Source: Acidobacteriota bacterium (GTDB lineage: Bacteria; Acidobacteriota; Aminicenantia; JBFLYD01). Taken from it: 64,000 nt of DNA. The DNA is taken from the NCBI GenBank assembly GCA_040756905.1, contig JBFLYD010000043.1:87891-151890 (forward strand). Direction: 5' to 3'. The stretch's first letter is position 1; every line of letters starts with the position of its first letter. The notes beneath the pieces were generated by a model, which did not search any database, had not been told where the DNA came from, and saw only the letters and a program-made list of their open reading frames with translations. The translations under genes were made by a program, and so were the position numbers. Shown here one piece after another: positions 22,024 through 31,637 of the stretch.

Positions 22024-23462
22024 AAATGGTGAAGAAAAAAATCCTAATTGTTGATGATGAAGAAAACATAAGGAAAAGCTTAAGTATGATACTCGAATAT
22101 GAAGGATATGAATGCATCGAAGCTGAATCAGCCTTATCTTCATATAGATTATTAGAAGAAGGTCCGGATTTAATCCTTCTGGATATAAAAATGCCGGGCA
22201 TCAATGGAATGGAAATTCTTCAGGAAATAAAAAAAAGAAAGCCCCTTACAGAAGTCATTATGATATCCGGTCATGGAACTATATCCACTGCAGTAGAAGC
22301 AACAAAATTAGGGGCTTTTGATTTTCTTGAAAAACCCCTCTCAAGAGAAAGGGTTTTACTCTCAATTAGAAATGCCTTAGAAAAGAATAAACTTCGAGAA
22401 GAAAATATACTGTTGAAAAAGAAAACAGAAAAAAAATATGAGCTAATAGGTGAATCGACATCAATAAAAGAATTGAGAGAGCAGATTTTAAAGGTTGCCC
22501 GGACAGATGCAACTGTACTGATTATGGGAGAAAGCGGAACAGGAAAAGAGTTGATAGCAAGAGAGATTCACATATTAAGTCTAAGGTCATCCTTTCCGTT
22601 TATACAGGTAAATTGTGCAGCAATTCCTGAAGAACTAATCGAATCAGAACTATTTGGCCATGAAAAAGGAGCGTTCACTGGAGCAACCGACAAAAAAATT
22701 GGAAAGTTCGAACTTGCCCATAAGGGAACGATATTTCTTGATGAAATAGGAGATATGAGCCTGAGAACCCAGTCAAAAGTGTTAAGAGTTCTGGAAGAAG
22801 GAGAAGTGCAGAGGGTGGGCTCATCAAAAATCATAAAGGTCGATGTCAGAATTTTAGCTGCTACAAACAAAAATTTGAAAGATGAAATAAAAAAAGGAAC
22901 CTTCAGAGAAGACCTCTACTTTCGCCTTAGTGTTGTTCCAATCGTTTCAGCTCCTCTCCGAGATAAAAAAGAGGACATACCAATTCTCATAAATTATTTT
23001 TCTGAAACTTTCTCAGAGGAAAATAATTTTAAGATGAAAAAATTCTCCGATGAAGCAATAAAATTTTTGATGAGATACCCATGGAAAGGAAATGTGAGAG
23101 AATTGAAAAACCTTGTTGAAAGACTTATTATAATGACTGAAAAAGAAATTATCGATGCGGATGACCTCCCTAATTATATAAAAGGTGAAACATCAGTTTT
23201 AGTTCCAGAAATAAGCAGGACTAAAACACTAAAAGAGTTTAAAGAAGAAGCTGAAAAACTATTTATTGTTGAAAAATTAAAAGAGAATAAGTGGAACTTA
23301 TCAAAAACTGCGAGAAAAATAAAAACACCGAGGTCAAACCTCTACAAAAAAATTGAACAATATGGTATAAAATATAAGGCTGGAGCAGGCGATGGAATCG
23401 CTTCCCCAAAATACTATGGGGAGGAGGAAAGTCCGAACTCCACAGGGCAGGATGCTGGGTAA
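22008..23462 (+). CDS. NtrC-family sigma54-dependent response regulator
   Basis: A 484-residue activator: receiver domain (phospho-Asp about 59 in LLDIKMPG), AAA+ domain with GESGTGKE (174-181), the sigma54 contact loop GAFTGA (221-226) intact, and a Fis-type helix-turn-helix near 425-460 ([26 protein letters not shown]). Homologues normally end about here. The last 30 residues are translated from the 5' end of rnpB (from 23378) and have no family likeness. The start at 22008 lies inside the end of the PHP gene; ATG 22026 is a possible alternative. No sensor kinase gene is adjacent; the NtrY-like kinase at 60956-63118 has its own NtrX. Confidence 0.92.
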   Translation: MLDILKMVKKKILIVDDEENIRKSLSMILEYEGYECIEAESALSSYRLLEEGPDLILLDIKMPGINGMEILQEIKKRKPLTEVIMISGHGTISTAVEATKLGAFDFLEKPLSRERVLLSIRNALEKNKLREENILLKKKTEKKYELIGESTSIKELREQILKVARTDATVLIMGESGTGKELIAREIHILSLRSSFPFIQVNCAAIPEELIESELFGHEKGAFTGATDKKIGKFELAHKGTIFLDEIGDMSLRTQSKVLRVLEEGEVQRVGSSKIIKVDVRILAATNKNLKDEIKKGTFREDLYFRLSVVPIVSAPLRDKKEDIPILINYFSETFSEENNFKMKKFSDEAIKFLMRYPWKGNVRELKNLVERLIIMTEKEIIDADDLPNYIKGETSVLVPEISRTKTLKEFKEEAEKLFIVEKLKENKWNLSKTARKIKTPRSNLYKKIEQYGIKYKAGAGDGIASPKYYGEEESPNSTGQDAG

Positions 23463-23815
23463 TACCCAGGGTTCCGAGAAATCGGAATACGGAAAGTGCC
23501 ACAGAAAACATACCGCTCTGTTCTTTATAAAGAACAGGGTAAGGGTGAAAAGGCGAGGTAAGAGCTCACCGCTCTGATGGTGACATCAGAGGCATGGCAA
23601 ACCCCATCTGGAGCAAGGCCAAATAGACCCTGCTTTCCATTCTCCTTTTGCTAAAGGAAAATGGATAAGAATTGCCCGTTCGAATCTTTGATTTATCAGA
23701 GAGGCAGGGTGGGTAGGCTGCTAAGATTCCAGGAGTAATCCTGGAACAAGAGAAATGATTCCATTCTCCGATTTATTCGGAGAAAACAGAATTCGGCTTA
23801 TGCCCTGCTCCAGCC
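23378..23815 (+). ncRNA. rnpB: RNase P RNA, bacterial class A
   Basis: The catalytic RNA that trims 5' leaders from tRNA precursors. The ends pair as helix P1 (GGCTGGAGCAGG at 23378 with CCTGCTCCAGCC ending at 23815). Universal segments are present in order: GAGGAAAGTCCGAACTCC and ACAGGGCAGGATGCTGG near the start, GCCACAGAAAACATACCGC, AGGTAAGAGCTCACCG, and AGAAATGATT then ACAGAATTCGGCTTATG before the end. The GGATAAGAATTGCCC and GGCAGGGTGGG region fits the specificity domain. Its first 85 nt also encode the tail of the preceding activator. No separate promoter is evident. Confidence 0.96.
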
Positions 23816-23879
23816 TTCCTTATCCAAAAATAAATGAAGAAATCCTCCTTTAATTGATTGAGAAATAGGTTAAACAATT

Positions 23880-24545
23880 TTATTTTATTTCTTCAAGATG
23901 ATGTCTCACATCTTTCCCTGCCACCATAAAAATTACATCTTCCGCTATGTTTGTGGCGTGATCTGCAATTCGCTCTAAATGTCTCGATATCAGGATTAAA
24001 TTTAATGCTCTTTTAATCGTAGAGGAATCAGAAATCATATAAACTAACAATTCATTAAAAACCTGATTTTTTAGAGCATCTACCTCATCATCCCTTTTAA
24101 GTATTCTCCTTGCGTTGTCAATATCTTTTCTGATGAAAGAATCAATGCTTTCTCTTACCATTTCTTCAGCAATCTGTGTCATCCTTGGAATATCAATCAG
24201 AGGTTTTAACTGAGGTTGAGTTATAAGAAACTGTACACTTTCAGAGATATTAATCGCCTGATCAGCCATTCTTTCTAAATCAGTATTGATTTTGGCAGCT
24301 GCCAGTATAAACCTTAAGTCAGCTGCTGCGGGTTGATGAAGAGCAAGTAATTTCAAACTTCTTTCATCAATTTCAATATGAAGTCTGTTGACTTCATCTT
24401 CTTTTATGTAAACATCTTTCAAAAAGGAATCATCCTTTTCAACAAGTGATTTTATCGAATTGTGAATCATTGATTCAGCGAGACTCGCCATGTAAAGAAG
24501 TCTATTTTTTAATTCATTTAATTCTATATCAAAGTGTCTTTCCAT
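23880..24545 (-). CDS. phoU: Phosphate-specific transport regulator PhoU
   Basis: A 221-residue all-helical protein with two PhoU repeats, each with the metal-binding pattern E/DxxxD (DEVNRLHIEID near 47-57 and DDEVDALKNQV in the second half). It links the state of the PstSCAB transporter to the PhoR kinase and curbs uptake. HLERIADHATNIAEDVIFM is the typical C-terminal signature. It is 12 bp downstream of pstB and closes the pst operon. It converges with rnpB. Confidence 0.95.
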   Translation of the reverse strand: MERHFDIELNELKNRLLYMASLAESMIHNSIKSLVEKDDSFLKDVYIKEDEVNRLHIEIDERSLKLLALHQPAAADLRFILAAAKINTDLERMADQAINISESVQFLITQPQLKPLIDIPRMTQIAEEMVRESIDSFIRKDIDNARRILKRDDEVDALKNQVFNELLVYMISDSSTIKRALNLILISRHLERIADHATNIAEDVIFMVAGKDVRHHLEEIK

Positions 24546-24557
24546 ATTTCCTCCTTG

Positions 24558-25343
24558 TTATCCAAATCTTCCAGTTATATAATCTTCGGTTAGTATTTTT
24601 GATGGAGTAGTAAATATTTTTTCTGTTTTATCAAATTCTACTAATTCTCCTAAATATATAAAAGCTGTATAATCAGAGACCCTTGCTGCCTGCTGCATGT
24701 TATGGGTTACAATAATGATGGTAACCTCTTTTTTAAGTTCCATTATAAGCTCTTCAATTTTAAAGGTAGCTGTAGGATCAAGGGCAGATGTAGGCTCATC
24801 AAACAATAAAATTTCCGGGTCAGTGGCAAGGGCTCGTGCTATACATAATCTTTGCTGTTGGCCACCTGAGAGATTGAATGCCATTTCATGAAGTTTATCT
24901 TTAACCTCATCCCATAAAGCTGCTTTTTTTAAAGAGAACTCTATTCTCTCATTTAAAAAGCCCCTTTTGTTCAGCCCGCGTATTCTAAGCCCGTAAGCAA
25001 CGTTTTCATATATAGACTTTGGAAAGGGATTTGGTTTCTGGAAAACCATACTTATACGCATTCTAATCTCTACTGGGTCGATTCGAGAGTCTAAGATATT
25101 AATGTTATCTGGATAGATAATTAATTCACCATTATATTTATTATGAGGGTAAAGGTCATGCATTCTGTTAAAACATCTAAGGAAAGTAGTCTTACCACAG
25201 CCAGAGGGGCCTATAATTGCTGTTACCTTATTTTCAATAATCGGCAGATTTACATCTTTTAGTGCTTGAAAATCATTATAATAAAAATTAAGATGCTTAA
25301 CTTCTGATTTCAAATCTTTATAAATAGCTTTTTCCACAGACAT
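24558..25343 (-). CDS. pstB: Phosphate ABC transporter ATP-binding protein
   Basis: A 261-residue ABC ATPase that energises phosphate uptake through PstCA. Walker [11 protein letters not shown] is at about 43-52, the PstB-specific RCFNRMHDL follows, then the signature [16 protein letters not shown] and Walker [14 protein letters not shown], with the H-loop in [15 protein letters not shown]. Length is typical. It lies between pstA (44 bp) and phoU (12 bp) in one operon. Confidence 0.97.
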   Translation of the reverse strand: MSVEKAIYKDLKSEVKHLNFYYNDFQALKDVNLPIIENKVTAIIGPSGCGKTTFLRCFNRMHDLYPHNKYNGELIIYPDNINILDSRIDPVEIRMRISMVFQKPNPFPKSIYENVAYGLRIRGLNKRGFLNERIEFSLKKAALWDEVKDKLHEMAFNLSGGQQQRLCIARALATDPEILLFDEPTSALDPTATFKIEELIMELKKEVTIIIVTHNMQQAARVSDYTAFIYLGELVEFDKTEKIFTTPSKILTEDYITGRFG

Positions 25344-25387
25344 TTTTTTCTTCTACCTATACTTCTCTACCTAATAAAACTTTAATT

Positions 25388-26356
25388 TTACCATCTTATT
25401 TTCTTCCTGAATTTGTACCTTATATAGATTGCTAAAGAATTTATAAATAACGTTATTATTAAAAGAACTACAGCTGCTGCAGCGGCATTGACATGAAATT
25501 CATCCTGAGGTCTTGATACCCAGTTGAATATTTGTATGGGAAGTACTGTAAAAGGGTCAAGAAGCCATTTAAAAGATATAAAAGGAAAACTTGAAGATAT
25601 AGGGGATGAAGGAAGAAAAGCTATAAAAGTCAGGCCTCCTATTGTAATCAGAGGAGCTGTTTCTCCAATAGCTCTTGAAAGTCCTATAATAACGCCGGTG
25701 AAAATTCCTCCAAGTGAATAAGGGATTATATGATCTTTCACAGTTTGCCACTTTGTTGCACCAAGAGAGTAAGAGGCTTCTCTTATAGAGTTAGGTATTG
25801 CTCTTATAGCTTTCCTGGTCGTTGTTACTATCAAGGGAAGTATTAAAAGAGAAAGTGTCAATCCTCCTGTCAATATGCTTTCTTTAAATTTGAAGAAATA
25901 AACAAATAAACTCAGGGCTAAAAGTCCATATATTATAGAAGGCACTCCAGCAAGGTTTATGATGTTAATCTCTATTATATTTGTGAGCCAGTTTTCTCTG
26001 GAATACTCCTCAAGGTATATACCTGCGGTTACTCCTAAAGGAATTGAAACAATTGCGGTGACAACCATTACAAGAATAGTTCCAATTAATGCTGAAAGGA
26101 TGCCTGCATTTTCAGGAAACCTTGAAGGAAAAGACGTTAAAAATCTACAGTTCAATCTTAAATAACCATCTAAAAATAAATCAATTATCAATGTAAACAG
26201 GAGAACAAAACCGATTAAAGTTGAGAAAAGACCTATTGTCCAGAAAGCATAATCCTTGAATTTATTAAAGACAATTCTTTTCTTAATATATTCTCTATTT
26301 TGATCTAATATTGATATATCCTGATTATTACTTTTGAAAACATTTAAATTTTTCAT
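25388..26356 (-). CDS. pstA: Phosphate ABC transporter permease PstA
   Basis: A 322-residue inner-membrane protein with about six transmembrane segments and the binding-protein-dependent transport signature ([20 protein letters not shown], the EAA loop that docks PstB). It pairs with PstC. The N-terminal 45 residues are polar and longer than in many PstA proteins. It directly abuts pstC, with no gap between stop and start. Confidence 0.95.
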   Translation of the reverse strand: MKNLNVFKSNNQDISILDQNREYIKKRIVFNKFKDYAFWTIGLFSTLIGFVLLFTLIIDLFLDGYLRLNCRFLTSFPSRFPENAGILSALIGTILVMVVTAIVSIPLGVTAGIYLEEYSRENWLTNIIEINIINLAGVPSIIYGLLALSLFVYFFKFKESILTGGLTLSLLILPLIVTTTRKAIRAIPNSIREASYSLGATKWQTVKDHIIPYSLGGIFTGVIIGLSRAIGETAPLITIGGLTFIAFLPSSPISSSFPFISFKWLLDPFTVLPIQIFNWVSRPQDEFHVNAAAAAVVLLIITLFINSLAIYIRYKFRKKIRW

Positions 26357-27259
26357 TTAATATGATTCCCTTATCCTTTTCTTTAGCCAGGCGCCAATCA
26401 GGTTAAAAAATAAAGTTAGTAAGAATAAAGTTATCCCTGCTGCAAATATTGTTTTATACTCAATAGTTCCATGAGGAGCATCTCCTAAGCTTATCTGAAC
26501 TATGAAAGCAGGTATAGCCTGAACAGACTCAATCGGATTTAACGTTAAATTTGGCATCATTCCAGCTGCAATTGAGACTACCATTGTTTCTCCAATCGCT
26601 CTTGATATTCCCATGATAAAAGCTGCTGATATTCCAGAGAATGATGCTGGAATTACGACCTTAAAAGCTGTTTGAAATTTTGTAGCTCCCATGGCATAGG
26701 AGCCCTCTTTAATATGCATTGGAACAGATTTCATAACATCTTCGCTTAATGAGCTTATATATGGAATTATCATTATTCCTATTATTATTCCCGGACTTAA
26801 AGCATTGAAGCCCTGGATTTCAGGAATGATTTTTTTTAGCAAAGGGGTTAAAAAAAGCAGTGCAAAATAGCCGTATACTACTGTTGGAACCCCGGCTAAA
26901 AGCTCAAGAAGTGGCTTTAAAATTTCTCTGATTCGATAGTTAGCATATTCACTTAGATAAACAGCTATTATTATTCCCAAGGGTAAAGCTACTGTTAAAG
27001 AAATTACACTTATTAAGAGGGTTCCTGTGATAAGGGGCAATATTCCAAATTTTGGGTTCGCAAAAAGGGGTGTCCACTGTTTTTCTGTCAAAAATTCTTT
27101 TATAGAAACTTCTTTGAAAAATCCCATTGCTTCATATGAAAGAAAAATTACTATACTGATTGTAATAAATACAGAAAAAGAGGCACTGAGGAGGAATGCC
27201 CCCTCAATAGCCCTCTCTTTTGTCTTACTGAGTACTTTTCCTTTAGCTCTTCTTTTTAT
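26357..27259 (-). CDS. pstC: Phosphate ABC transporter permease PstC, probable AUA start
   Basis: From the first ATG (27127) the protein would be 256 residues and would lack its first membrane helix. The frame stays open upstream and encodes [20 protein letters not shown] and on, the helix expected in PstC, but holds no ATG, GTG or TTG. An ATA at 27259 overlaps the pstS stop (ATAA) just as ATGA overlaps do, and GGAGGAG lies 8 bp before it. That start gives 300 residues, the usual PstC size. The EAA loop [20 protein letters not shown] is intact. A sequencing error turning ATG to ATA is the main alternative. Confidence 0.9.
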   Translation of the reverse strand: MKRRAKGKVLSKTKERAIEGAFLLSASFSVFITISIVIFLSYEAMGFFKEVSIKEFLTEKQWTPLFANPKFGILPLITGTLLISVISLTVALPLGIIIAVYLSEYANYRIREILKPLLELLAGVPTVVYGYFALLFLTPLLKKIIPEIQGFNALSPGIIIGIMIIPYISSLSEDVMKSVPMHIKEGSYAMGATKFQTAFKVVIPASFSGISAAFIMGISRAIGETMVVSIAAGMMPNLTLNPIESVQAIPAFIVQISLGDAPHGTIEYKTIFAAGITLFLLTLFFNLIGAWLKKRIRESY

Positions 27260-28269
27260 TTTTTCTTCTCCTCCAACTTGAGTAAATCCTCTATCCTTAC
27301 CCCAACTTTAGCTTCCCCACCGAATACTGTACCAGTGATACCTTTAATGAACCTATCCAAAGTAAGCTTATAGGCCTTATCAGTTAAAGGAATGTATTTC
27401 ACTTCCTTAACAAGGACTGGAGCTTTCTTTATGTAGAATTCAACAAATTCTTTTACCTCAGGTCTTAAAGAAGATCTCTTGTTAACATATATGAATACTG
27501 GTCTTGATAGAGGTTGATATGTTCCATCCATTACAGTCTTTTCAGAAGGAAGGATGCAACCCTGTCCACCATCTATGGCTACAAGTTTTAATTTGTCAAC
27601 ATTTTCTACGTAGTATGCGTATCCGAAATAGCCTAAACCATTCTTATCAGCAGATATACCCTGAACTAAAACATTATCATCTTCACTCGAGGTATAATCT
27701 CCTCTGCTTGACTTTGATTTACCCACTATTGCCTCAGTGAAATAATCAAAAGTTCCTGAATCAACTCCTGGACCATAAAGCCTTATAGGATTGTCCGGCC
27801 ATTCCGGTCTGATCTGATTCCACCTTACTATCTTGCCTTCAGCCTCTGGCTCCCAAATTTTTTTAAGCTCAGAAACATTCATGCAGGATACCCAGGTGTT
27901 TCTTGGGTTTACCATAATAGCAAGTCCATCATATGCCACTGGAAGTTCGAAGTATTCTATTCCTTCCTTCTGGCATAACTCCATTTCTTTTTGAAGTATT
28001 GGCCTTGAAGCATCTGATATATCTATCTCTCCTCTGCAGAACTTTTTAAACCCTCCACCTGTTCCAGATATTCCCACTGTAACCCTAATAGCTCCCTTTT
28101 TTAGCTTCTGAGACTCCTCAGCTACAGCTTCTGTAATTGGATAGACTGTGCTCGATCCATCAATCTTAATGATTTTTTCCTGAGCTTTAATTGTGATTTT
28201 AGCCCATACGAAAAAAATTGCTGAAGTTACTGCAATTGCAATAACTTTTTTCAAAATTTCTTTTTTCAT
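27256..28269 (-). CDS. pstS: Phosphate-binding periplasmic protein PstS
   Basis: A 337-residue secreted binding protein with an N-terminal signal peptide (hydrophobic about 8-22), then [18 protein letters not shown], the phosphate-binding loop region of Pst[25 protein letters not shown], and [22 protein letters not shown]. It captures phosphate for PstCAB. GGAGGA precedes the ATG. It is the first gene of pstSCAB-phoU and has a three-unit Pho box upstream. The downstream pstC start overlaps its stop codon. Confidence 0.96.
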   Translation of the reverse strand: MKKEILKKVIAIAVTSAIFFVWAKITIKAQEKIIKIDGSSTVYPITEAVAEESQKLKKGAIRVTVGISGTGGGFKKFCRGEIDISDASRPILQKEMELCQKEGIEYFELPVAYDGLAIMVNPRNTWVSCMNVSELKKIWEPEAEGKIVRWNQIRPEWPDNPIRLYGPGVDSGTFDYFTEAIVGKSKSSRGDYTSSEDDNVLVQGISADKNGLGYFGYAYYVENVDKLKLVAIDGGQGCILPSEKTVMDGTYQPLSRPVFIYVNKRSSLRPEVKEFVEFYIKKAPVLVKEVKYIPLTDKAYKLTLDRFIKGITGTVFGGEAKVGVRIEDLLKLEEKKK

Positions 28270-28280
28270 GTTTGTCCTCC

Positions 28281-28331
28281 ATTATACAATTTTTTTATCA
28301 CATAAATGTTACATTTCAGTAACATTTCTGT
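28281..28331 (-). promoter_or_regulatory. Pho box (three 11-bp units) and -10 element before pstS
   Basis: On the plus strand three contiguous 11-bp units, CACATAAATGT, TACATTTCAGT and AACATTTCTGT, occupy 28299-28331. Direct 11-bp repeats are how PhoB sites are built in characterised bacteria. A perfect TATAAT on the minus strand (28286-28281) follows 12 bp downstream, the layout of a PhoB-activated promoter where the Pho box replaces the -35. That promoter would start transcription only about 5 nt before the pstS ATG. Confidence 0.7.
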
Positions 28332-28388
28332 TAAATCAAGGGTTTGTCTAAAATTTATACATCTGAAAATATAGATCATTTCCCTATC

Positions 28389-29435
28389 TCACTGAGACCA
28401 GGAATAAAAGAACGTAACCTTAAGATAAAAATCTGTTTTATGCCCTGAATTAGGAGGCTTATCGTAAGAAATCAATTCTATATTAGGGATAAGGCTCGCA
28501 TTTTTGATTGGATGCAAATCCAACCCTGCAAGAAAAAGAGAAAAGGGAGTACCTCCGTTAATAGGAACATAGGCTATGGATTGGCCTGATGGATTAGGGT
28601 CAGCCATTCGATCGTATCGGAAAAGAAGAGATGTTTTATCAGATGTTTTAAATATCCCAAATACAGAACTCACAGAAAGATTAAGAATTTCATTTCCTAT
28701 CCCCTGCTGAAGGGTTTGATAGGCATATTGAACACCTATACGAGTTCTTTCTCCCCGATACCCAAAGAAACCTTGATAAACCCAGCTGTTTCTATCGGAT
28801 GTAACCTGTGAATAATCTCCATAGATTTCAAAAAGAAAGTGCTTGCCGATTTTGAACAGAAAGGAAGCCATCCCTTTCTTCTGTTTATTTACTTCTGACT
28901 TTGTTCCTTCTCCATTTGCCACCTGAATATGGTAGGAGAACCATTTTTCCTTTCCCATAGAACCTTTGAAAGCAAAGCCAAAATCACGGGAATCTCCCAT
29001 CCTATAAAGATCTAAAGGAGTCTTTTCCACTGACCTGTATCCCCAGAATGCCTCAATGAATTCCCATGTTGGAGTTGGAGAAATTCCGATTATAACATTG
29101 TGATTGCCTGTCTTCCATCCGAGATATGCATCTTTCACATAGGGCTTTAATGTGTCATTGGTTTTGAAATCTCCAGGGCTGTTAAGTTCGAGTCTAAATC
29201 GAGTGAAAAATTCATCGGTTAATTTATAGTCATAAGTAAAGTAAATACGACGGAACCAGAATCCATTTTGACCTTCAAGATTTATGTTGTGATGGTTAAA
29301 AACATAGTAATAGTCACCAAACATATATCCTGAGAATTTCCCCTGAGCAAAAGTTTGCCCTGCCAATAATAAAACCCATCCTAAGACCAAAAACCTCAAG
29401 TAATAATGAACAAAAAGATTTTTTGATACTTTCAT
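28389..29435 (-). CDS. Outer-membrane porin of the Pho regulon (putative phosphate/anion channel)
   Basis: A 348-residue protein with a clear signal peptide (cleavage about TFA/QG at residue 30) and an alternating-hydrophobic, aromatic-rich sequence typical of a beta-barrel (GKFSGYMFGDYYYVF, FWFRRIYFTYDYKL, FFYSWSQ at the end). I do not recognise a named family with certainty; phosphate-selective porins OprO/OprP are a functional analogue. Its place between pstS and phoRB, and an 11-bp Pho-box triplet upstream like that of pstS, argue for phosphate or phosphorylated-compound uptake. GGGAGG precedes the start. A 119-bp gap separates it from pstS. Confidence 0.7.
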   Translation of the reverse strand: MKVSKNLFVHYYLRFLVLGWVLLLAGQTFAQGKFSGYMFGDYYYVFNHHNINLEGQNGFWFRRIYFTYDYKLTDEFFTRFRLELNSPGDFKTNDTLKPYVKDAYLGWKTGNHNVIIGISPTPTWEFIEAFWGYRSVEKTPLDLYRMGDSRDFGFAFKGSMGKEKWFSYHIQVANGEGTKSEVNKQKKGMASFLFKIGKHFLFEIYGDYSQVTSDRNSWVYQGFFGYRGERTRIGVQYAYQTLQQGIGNEILNLSVSSVFGIFKTSDKTSLLFRYDRMADPNPSGQSIAYVPINGGTPFSLFLAGLDLHPIKNASLIPNIELISYDKPPNSGHKTDFYLKVTFFYSWSQ

Positions 29436-29498
29436 TTATTTAACCTCCCTTTTTAGCATTTTTTATTGCTCGCATTCTTAATAATAAAATTAATTTGT

Positions 29499-29531
29499 GA
29501 CATTTTTATTAAAGGTTTGTTAAATTTTAGT
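29499..29531 (-). promoter_or_regulatory. Pho box (three 11-bp units) before the porin gene
   Basis: Plus-strand units GACATTTTTAT, TAAAGGTTTGT and TAAATTTTAGT are contiguous and share the register of the pstS box (consensus NACATTTNNGT), 64-96 bp before the porin start. The match is weaker than at pstS but the 11-bp spacing is exact. Confidence 0.55.
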
Positions 29532-29646
29532 AAAAAAATTCAGATGTAGAGATAGTCTAAAAACTATATTTTTCTTGAAAACTGAATATAATAAAATCAA
29601 TGAGTTAGACGTAGTAGGGAGGTTTAAAAATTAGGTTTTTAGACCT

Positions 29647-29825
29647 AGCGTGCTGTCCCTTACATATCTTTACAGGCAAAAAATCTCTAAGACAGCACAC
29701 TGAAGGGGTATGGAGAAGTGGTCTTCCCCAGCCTGGGGAGCGAAGCGTCTAAGGAGATCTTTCTCCCATAGAGAAAGTGTCATGTTACAATAATATAACG
29801 AAAGGTATTTAAGTGACATGACACT
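29647..29825 (-). repeat. F2 palindromic repeat, copy c
   Basis: Part of the 402-bp gap between phoR and the porin gene. Read on the minus strand: stem AGTGTCATGT paired with ACATGACACT, then GGGAGAAAGATCTCC in place of the GGGGGC...GCCCCC of copies a and b, TTAGACGCTTCGCT, a CCAGGCTGGGG hairpin, and the stem AGTGTGCTGTC/GACAGCACGCT with one changed pair. It ends 12 bp before the phoR stop and could terminate or protect that transcript. Confidence 0.88.
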
Positions 29826-29837
29826 ATCTCTATGTCT

Positions 29838-31637
29838 CTAATTTCTAAGAGGAAGGGTGAATATAAATTTCGAACCTTTTCCTAATTTACTTTCTGCTCT
29901 TATGTTTCCATTATGAGCTTCGATTATGTGTTTTGCAATGGCTAATCCAAGTCCAGTTCCTCCGGAATCTCTTGAACGGGCCCTGTCGACTCTGTAAAAT
30001 CTTTCAAATATTCTTGGAATATCCTTTTCAGGTATTCCGATTCCATTATCCTCTACTTCTGTTTCTAAAAAATTTTCTTTTACTCGACATCTTATATCAA
30101 CTCTTCCATCTTCATCTATAAACTTTACTGAGTTATCTAAAAGATTCAGAAGAACTTGAAGCAGTTTTTCTCTATCTCCTGGAACTTCAGGAATATCTTC
30201 TGGAACGTCAATTTTTATAAGAATTTTTTTTCTCTCAGCTTTTGGTTTAATATAATTAATAGCGTCTTCTATAATCTCTTTAATAGAAATTTTTTTAATT
30301 TCAAATTTTATCTTTTTCGATTCTATCTTTGAAAGCTCCAGCACATCCTCTATTAAATTAGAAAGTCTCTCTGACTGCTCTTTAATCTTTAAAATGAAAT
30401 TTTTTTGAACTTCTCTGCTTTCTTCATTTCCTTCTAAGAGAGTGTCCACAGCTCCCTTAATCACAGTTAGTGGAGTTTTAAGTTCGTGGGAAACATTTGA
30501 GGTAAACTCTACCCTCCTTCTCTCTAACATTCTTATTTCTGTAATGTCAAAGAAGACCGCTAAAACTCCAGAAAAGAGTTTATTTCCCATTGGGACTGCG
30601 TTTACATGAAATATCTTCTCTTCCGGAAAATAAAAAAATATTTCTTTCGAGTGAATTTCTTTTTTATTCTTCACTGTTGTCATGAGTTCTATTAATTCAG
30701 GACTTCTCATTACTTCTATCAACTCTTTTCCGATTGCTTCTTTAGCATTTATTCTGAATAATTTTTCAATGGATTCATTTATCATTGTAATTCTTTCAGA
30801 TTCATCTACAGCAATTACTCCCTCCACCATATTGTTTAATACTGCCTCCTGTTGCTCCTTCTCTATTTTAATATCCTGAATAAGTTTTTGAACTTTAGAT
30901 GCCATCTCATTAAATGTTTTTCCTAAAATTCCTATTTCATCCTCTGAATCCAGACTAACTCTTACATTAAAATTTCCTTTTGAGTATTCAATTGATTTCT
31001 GAATAATTTCTTTGATAGGTTTTGTTATACTTTTTGCTATTAAATATCCAATTAAAAAGAAAATAAATGCGGTTAATAGAGCTCCTGTAACTATTAATTT
31101 TTGAATCAACGAAAGAAACTCTTTTATTTCTTTTAGGTCCAGAGAAACTCTTGAGACACCTATTATCTCTCCATTTTTGTTAATAATCGGGACCGCCACG
31201 TATAACATATTTAGTTTCACTGTATTACTAAACCTTATTTTACTTCCAATTCTTCCCATAAAGGCTTCTTTTATTTCTGGTCTATCTTTATGATTTTCAA
31301 TATATGGAATTGCCTCAACAGACACATCAGAATCTCCAACCACTGTTCCTTTCCTATCAATAATAGTCACTCTTGCATTTATCTTACTGCTCAATCTGTC
31401 TACAACAGGTTTGATGTCAGTGTAACTTTTCCTCGAACTTATCATTGGCTCTATATGAAAAGATATCAATCGGGCTGAATCTATGAGCCTTCTTTCTATG
31501 CTTTTTTTAATGTATTTGTTCAAGGTAAATGATGAAATTATACTTATTATCGCCGCGCATAGAAAAATTAAGATTATGTAACTGCTGAGAAGTTTTGATC
31601 CAATCTTTTTAAACATTCTAAATAAATTTGTACCCAA
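29838..31637 (-). CDS. phoR: Phosphate-regulon sensor histidine kinase PhoR
   Basis: A 599-residue membrane kinase: two membrane helices (about 18-38 and 171-192) around an extracytoplasmic sensor region, HAMP (about 190-245), PAS (about 255-365), dimerisation/phosphoacceptor domain with NVSHELKTPL (His about 374) and an ATPase domain with N, G1 (DNGIGIPE) and G2 (GGTGLGLAIAKHIIEAH) boxes. It overlaps phoB by 20 bp; a start at ATG 31616 is also possible. Its place beside phoB and the pst genes makes it the phosphate sensor. It has a longer sensor region than the E. coli protein, as in Bacillus-like PhoR. Confidence 0.93.
   Translation of the reverse strand: MGTNLFRMFKKIGSKLLSSYIILIFLCAAIISIISSFTLNKYIKKSIERRLIDSARLISFHIEPMISSRKSYTDIKPVVDRLSSKINARVTIIDRKGTVVGDSDVSVEAIPYIENHKDRPEIKEAFMGRIGSKIRFSNTVKLNMLYVAVPIINKNGEIIGVSRVSLDLKEIKEFLSLIQKLIVTGALLTAFIFFLIGYLIAKSITKPIKEIIQKSIEYSKGNFNVRVSLDSEDEIGILGKTFNEMASKVQKLIQDIKIEKEQQEAVLNNMVEGVIAVDESERITMINESIEKLFRINAKEAIGKELIEVMRSPELIELMTTVKNKKEIHSKEIFFYFPEEKIFHVNAVPMGNKLFSGVLAVFFDITEIRMLERRRVEFTSNVSHELKTPLTVIKGAVDTLLEGNEESREVQKNFILKIKEQSERLSNLIEDVLELSKIESKKIKFEIKKISIKEIIEDAINYIKPKAERKKILIKIDVPEDIPEVPGDREKLLQVLLNLLDNSVKFIDEDGRVDIRCRVKENFLETEVEDNGIGIPEKDIPRIFERFYRVDRARSRDSGGTGLGLAIAKHIIEAHNGNIRAESKLGKGSKFIFTLPLRN

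Noticed and set aside
23816..23879. Terminator after rnpB
   Set aside because: No convincing stem followed by a T-run could be seen in this short gap.
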